From positions 3,423,501-3,487,500 of the forward strand of contig NZ_CP060388.1 in assembly GCF_014280435.1 (NCBI RefSeq): 64,000 nucleotides of DNA. The letters run 5' to 3'. Below, piece after piece: positions 62,824 through 64,000 of the stretch (positions are counted from its first letter, which is position 1; the number at the start of each line of letters is the position of its first letter). Under the pieces are notes generated by a model, which saw only the letters and a program-made list of their open reading frames with translations, ran no database searches and had not been told where the DNA came from. The translations under genes were made by a program, and so were the position numbers. Source of the stretch: Sphingobium sp. KCTC 72723. Its GTDB lineage: Bacteria; Pseudomonadota; Alphaproteobacteria; Sphingomonadales; Sphingomonadaceae.

Positions 62824-64000
62824 GTACGCATCCGATAGCCGCCGCGAGTTGTCGCGGTGCGGGGGTTTAGGCGGCGATTTCTTCGGCGGCCTGCTGCTGA
62901 GCAGCTTTCCAATGCCAAGGGAGGAGTTCGTGAAGGCGCTTCTGTGGGATGTCGGCGATCCGGGCGAGGACGTCGGTGAACCAGGCGAGCGGATCAACGT
63001 CGTTGAGCCGAGCCGTGCCGAACAGGCTGAACATCATCGCGGCGCGCTGGCCGCCGCGGTCTGAGCCCACAAACAACCAGGCTTTTCTTCCCCGGGCAAC
63101 GCTGCGCAGCTGGCGTTCCGCGGCGTTGTTCGAGAGGCAGATCCGGCCATCGGCGAGGAATGTGGTGAAGCCCGCCCAGTCGTTCTGAAGGTAGGCGATG
63201 GCCTTGGCCACGGCATCGTGACGAGAGAGCTTGCTGCGCGTCTCGCGCATCCAGGCCTCCAGTTCGGTAACGATCGGAGCCGACAGTTCCTGGCGAACGG
63301 CCAGGCGCTCGGCGGCAGGCTTGCCGTTGATGTCGCGCTCGATGGCAAAGAGCCGGTCGATGATCTCGAGCGCCTCGGTCGCCAGCGGCGAGATGAGCGG
63401 CGCGGTGCCCTTTTTCTTGTTGCGCTTGAGCTGCTGCCGGATGTCGACGAGCTTGAAGAATTCCCGGCGTGCATGAACCCAGCAATTTGCGCGCGTCATG
63501 GGCTTATCCGCCCAGCCTTCCGCGAACAGGGCATTGAAGCCGGCATATCTGTCGACCTGGAGAATACCGGTATAGCCGGCCAGGTGGGCGCGCGGATGCT
63601 CGCCCCTGCGATCGCTGGAGTAGTAGCACAGCGCCACTGGCGGCGCCGGGCCGCCGAACGGGCGATCGTCGCGCACATAGTCCCATATCCGCGCCACGCT
63701 GGTTTTCAGTTTGGCCAGAAGTGGAACGGTGGTGTCGTCGGCATGCAGGCGGTCAGCGGCGAGCCCATGAGCCTCCAGCAGCAGGAACAGGGGTTTCACC
63801 GCCACGCAGATCGCGCCGATCTGATCCGCGAGCGTCGAGAGGCTCAAGGGGATGCCTTCGGCCTCGAGCCGATCACGCTGGCTATTGAGGGGCTGGTGCA
63901 GACCGTACTTCTGGAAGGCCAGGTTTGCCAGGAAGTGCGGCCCGAACATCCCGCGCGGCGTCACGTGGAAGGGTGCCGGTGGCTGGCTGATCTTCTCGCA
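62824..64000 (-). mobile_element. IS66-family element, right part, continuing beyond the window
   Basis: It begins with the terminal repeat GTACGCATCCGATAGCCGCC and contains tnpC. The same element, truncated differently, is present at 42414-43494. The left part with tnpA and tnpB lies outside the window. Confidence 0.85.
62867..64000 (-). CDS. tnpC: IS66 transposase TnpC, N-terminus outside the window
   Basis: The frame is open to the window edge (CEKISQPPAPFHVTPRGMFG) and runs to AAQQQAAEEIAA-stop. Core motifs HADDTTVPLL, LQVDRYAGFN, LSNNAAERQLRS and GSDRGGQRAAMM are present. It is nearly identical to the fragment at 42414-43451; one visible difference is Lys for Asn in QKRLHELL. Confidence 0.93.
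   Translation of the reverse strand, partial: CEKISQPPAPFHVTPRGMFGPHFLANLAFQKYGLHQPLNSQRDRLEAEGIPLSLSTLADQIGAICVAVKPLFLLLEAHGLAADRLHADDTTVPLLAKLKTSVARIWDYVRDDRPFGGPAPPVALCYYSSDRRGEHPRAHLAGYTGILQVDRYAGFNALFAEGWADKPMTRANCWVHARREFFKLVDIRQQLKRNKKKGTAPLISPLATEALEIIDRLFAIERDINGKPAAERLAVRQELSAPIVTELEAWMRETRSKLSRHDAVAKAIAYLQNDWAGFTTFLADGRICLSNNAAERQLRSVARGRKAWLFVGSDRGGQRAAMMFSLFGTARLNDVDPLAWFTDVLARIADIPQKRLHELLPWHWKAAQQQAAEEIAA

Overview
The window looks like an alphaproteobacterial, most probably sphingomonad (Sphingobium/Novosphingobium/Sphingomonas-type), genomic island or plasmid segment. This is inferred from the GC-rich codon use, the IS families (IS21, IS66, IS5/IS427-like, IS3, IS110, IS481, IS256, ISL3, IS91) and the exopolysaccharide (EPS) gene families. 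No rRNA, tRNA, replication or partition gene is visible, so plasmid and chromosome cannot be told apart.

The cargo is one EPS/capsule-type locus cut into blocks by insertion sequences, which make up more than two fifths of the window. Block 1 (2845-5449, minus) has a UDP-glucuronate 4-epimerase-like enzyme and the priming undecaprenyl-phosphate sugar phosphotransferase. Block 2 (9433-14145, minus) is a 1570-residue RTX/cadherin-like secreted protein lying between two inverted IS5-type copies. Block 3 (20085-31961) holds a minus-strand operon of three GT4 glycosyltransferases, a WecG/TagA/CpsF glycosyltransferase and an unrecognised protein, then plus-strand genes for an acyltransferase, a protein phosphatase fused to a Wzx-type flippase, and a Wzy/O-antigen-ligase-type polymerase. 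Block 4 (33522-38567) has a Wza-like export lipoprotein, a BBP2_2-type outer-membrane barrel, an ABC exporter of the MsbA/PglK type and a convergent glycosyltransferase. Block 5 (43901-46414) has a polysaccharide pyruvyltransferase (3' end replaced by an IS end) and a GT2 glycosyltransferase. Block 6 (50862-56923) has a beta-helix plus RTX protein, a Wzc/ExoP-type copolymerase with fused tyrosine kinase, and another GT4.

Together these genes can prime a lipid carrier, assemble and decorate (acetyl/acyl, pyruvyl, uronic acid) an oligosaccharide, flip it, polymerise it and export it. Two possible flippases (the fusion protein and the ABC transporter) and two large RTX proteins, probably type I secreted, are present. 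No type I secretion genes are in the window.

The rest is a dense, nested IS landscape: 1-2845, 5703-6789, 7710-9386, 14562-20084, 32010-33390, 38799-43900, 46430-50400 and 56930-64000. Several events can be read base by base: an IS66 element with an 8-bp target duplication (16614-19723), an IS110 inside the frameshift A-run of an IS3 element (39600-42413), and an IS91-type element with a tyrosine recombinase and 17-bp perfect terminal inverted repeats (57720-60139).

The strongest candidate for something undescribed is the 803-residue phosphatase-flippase fusion at 28094-30505.
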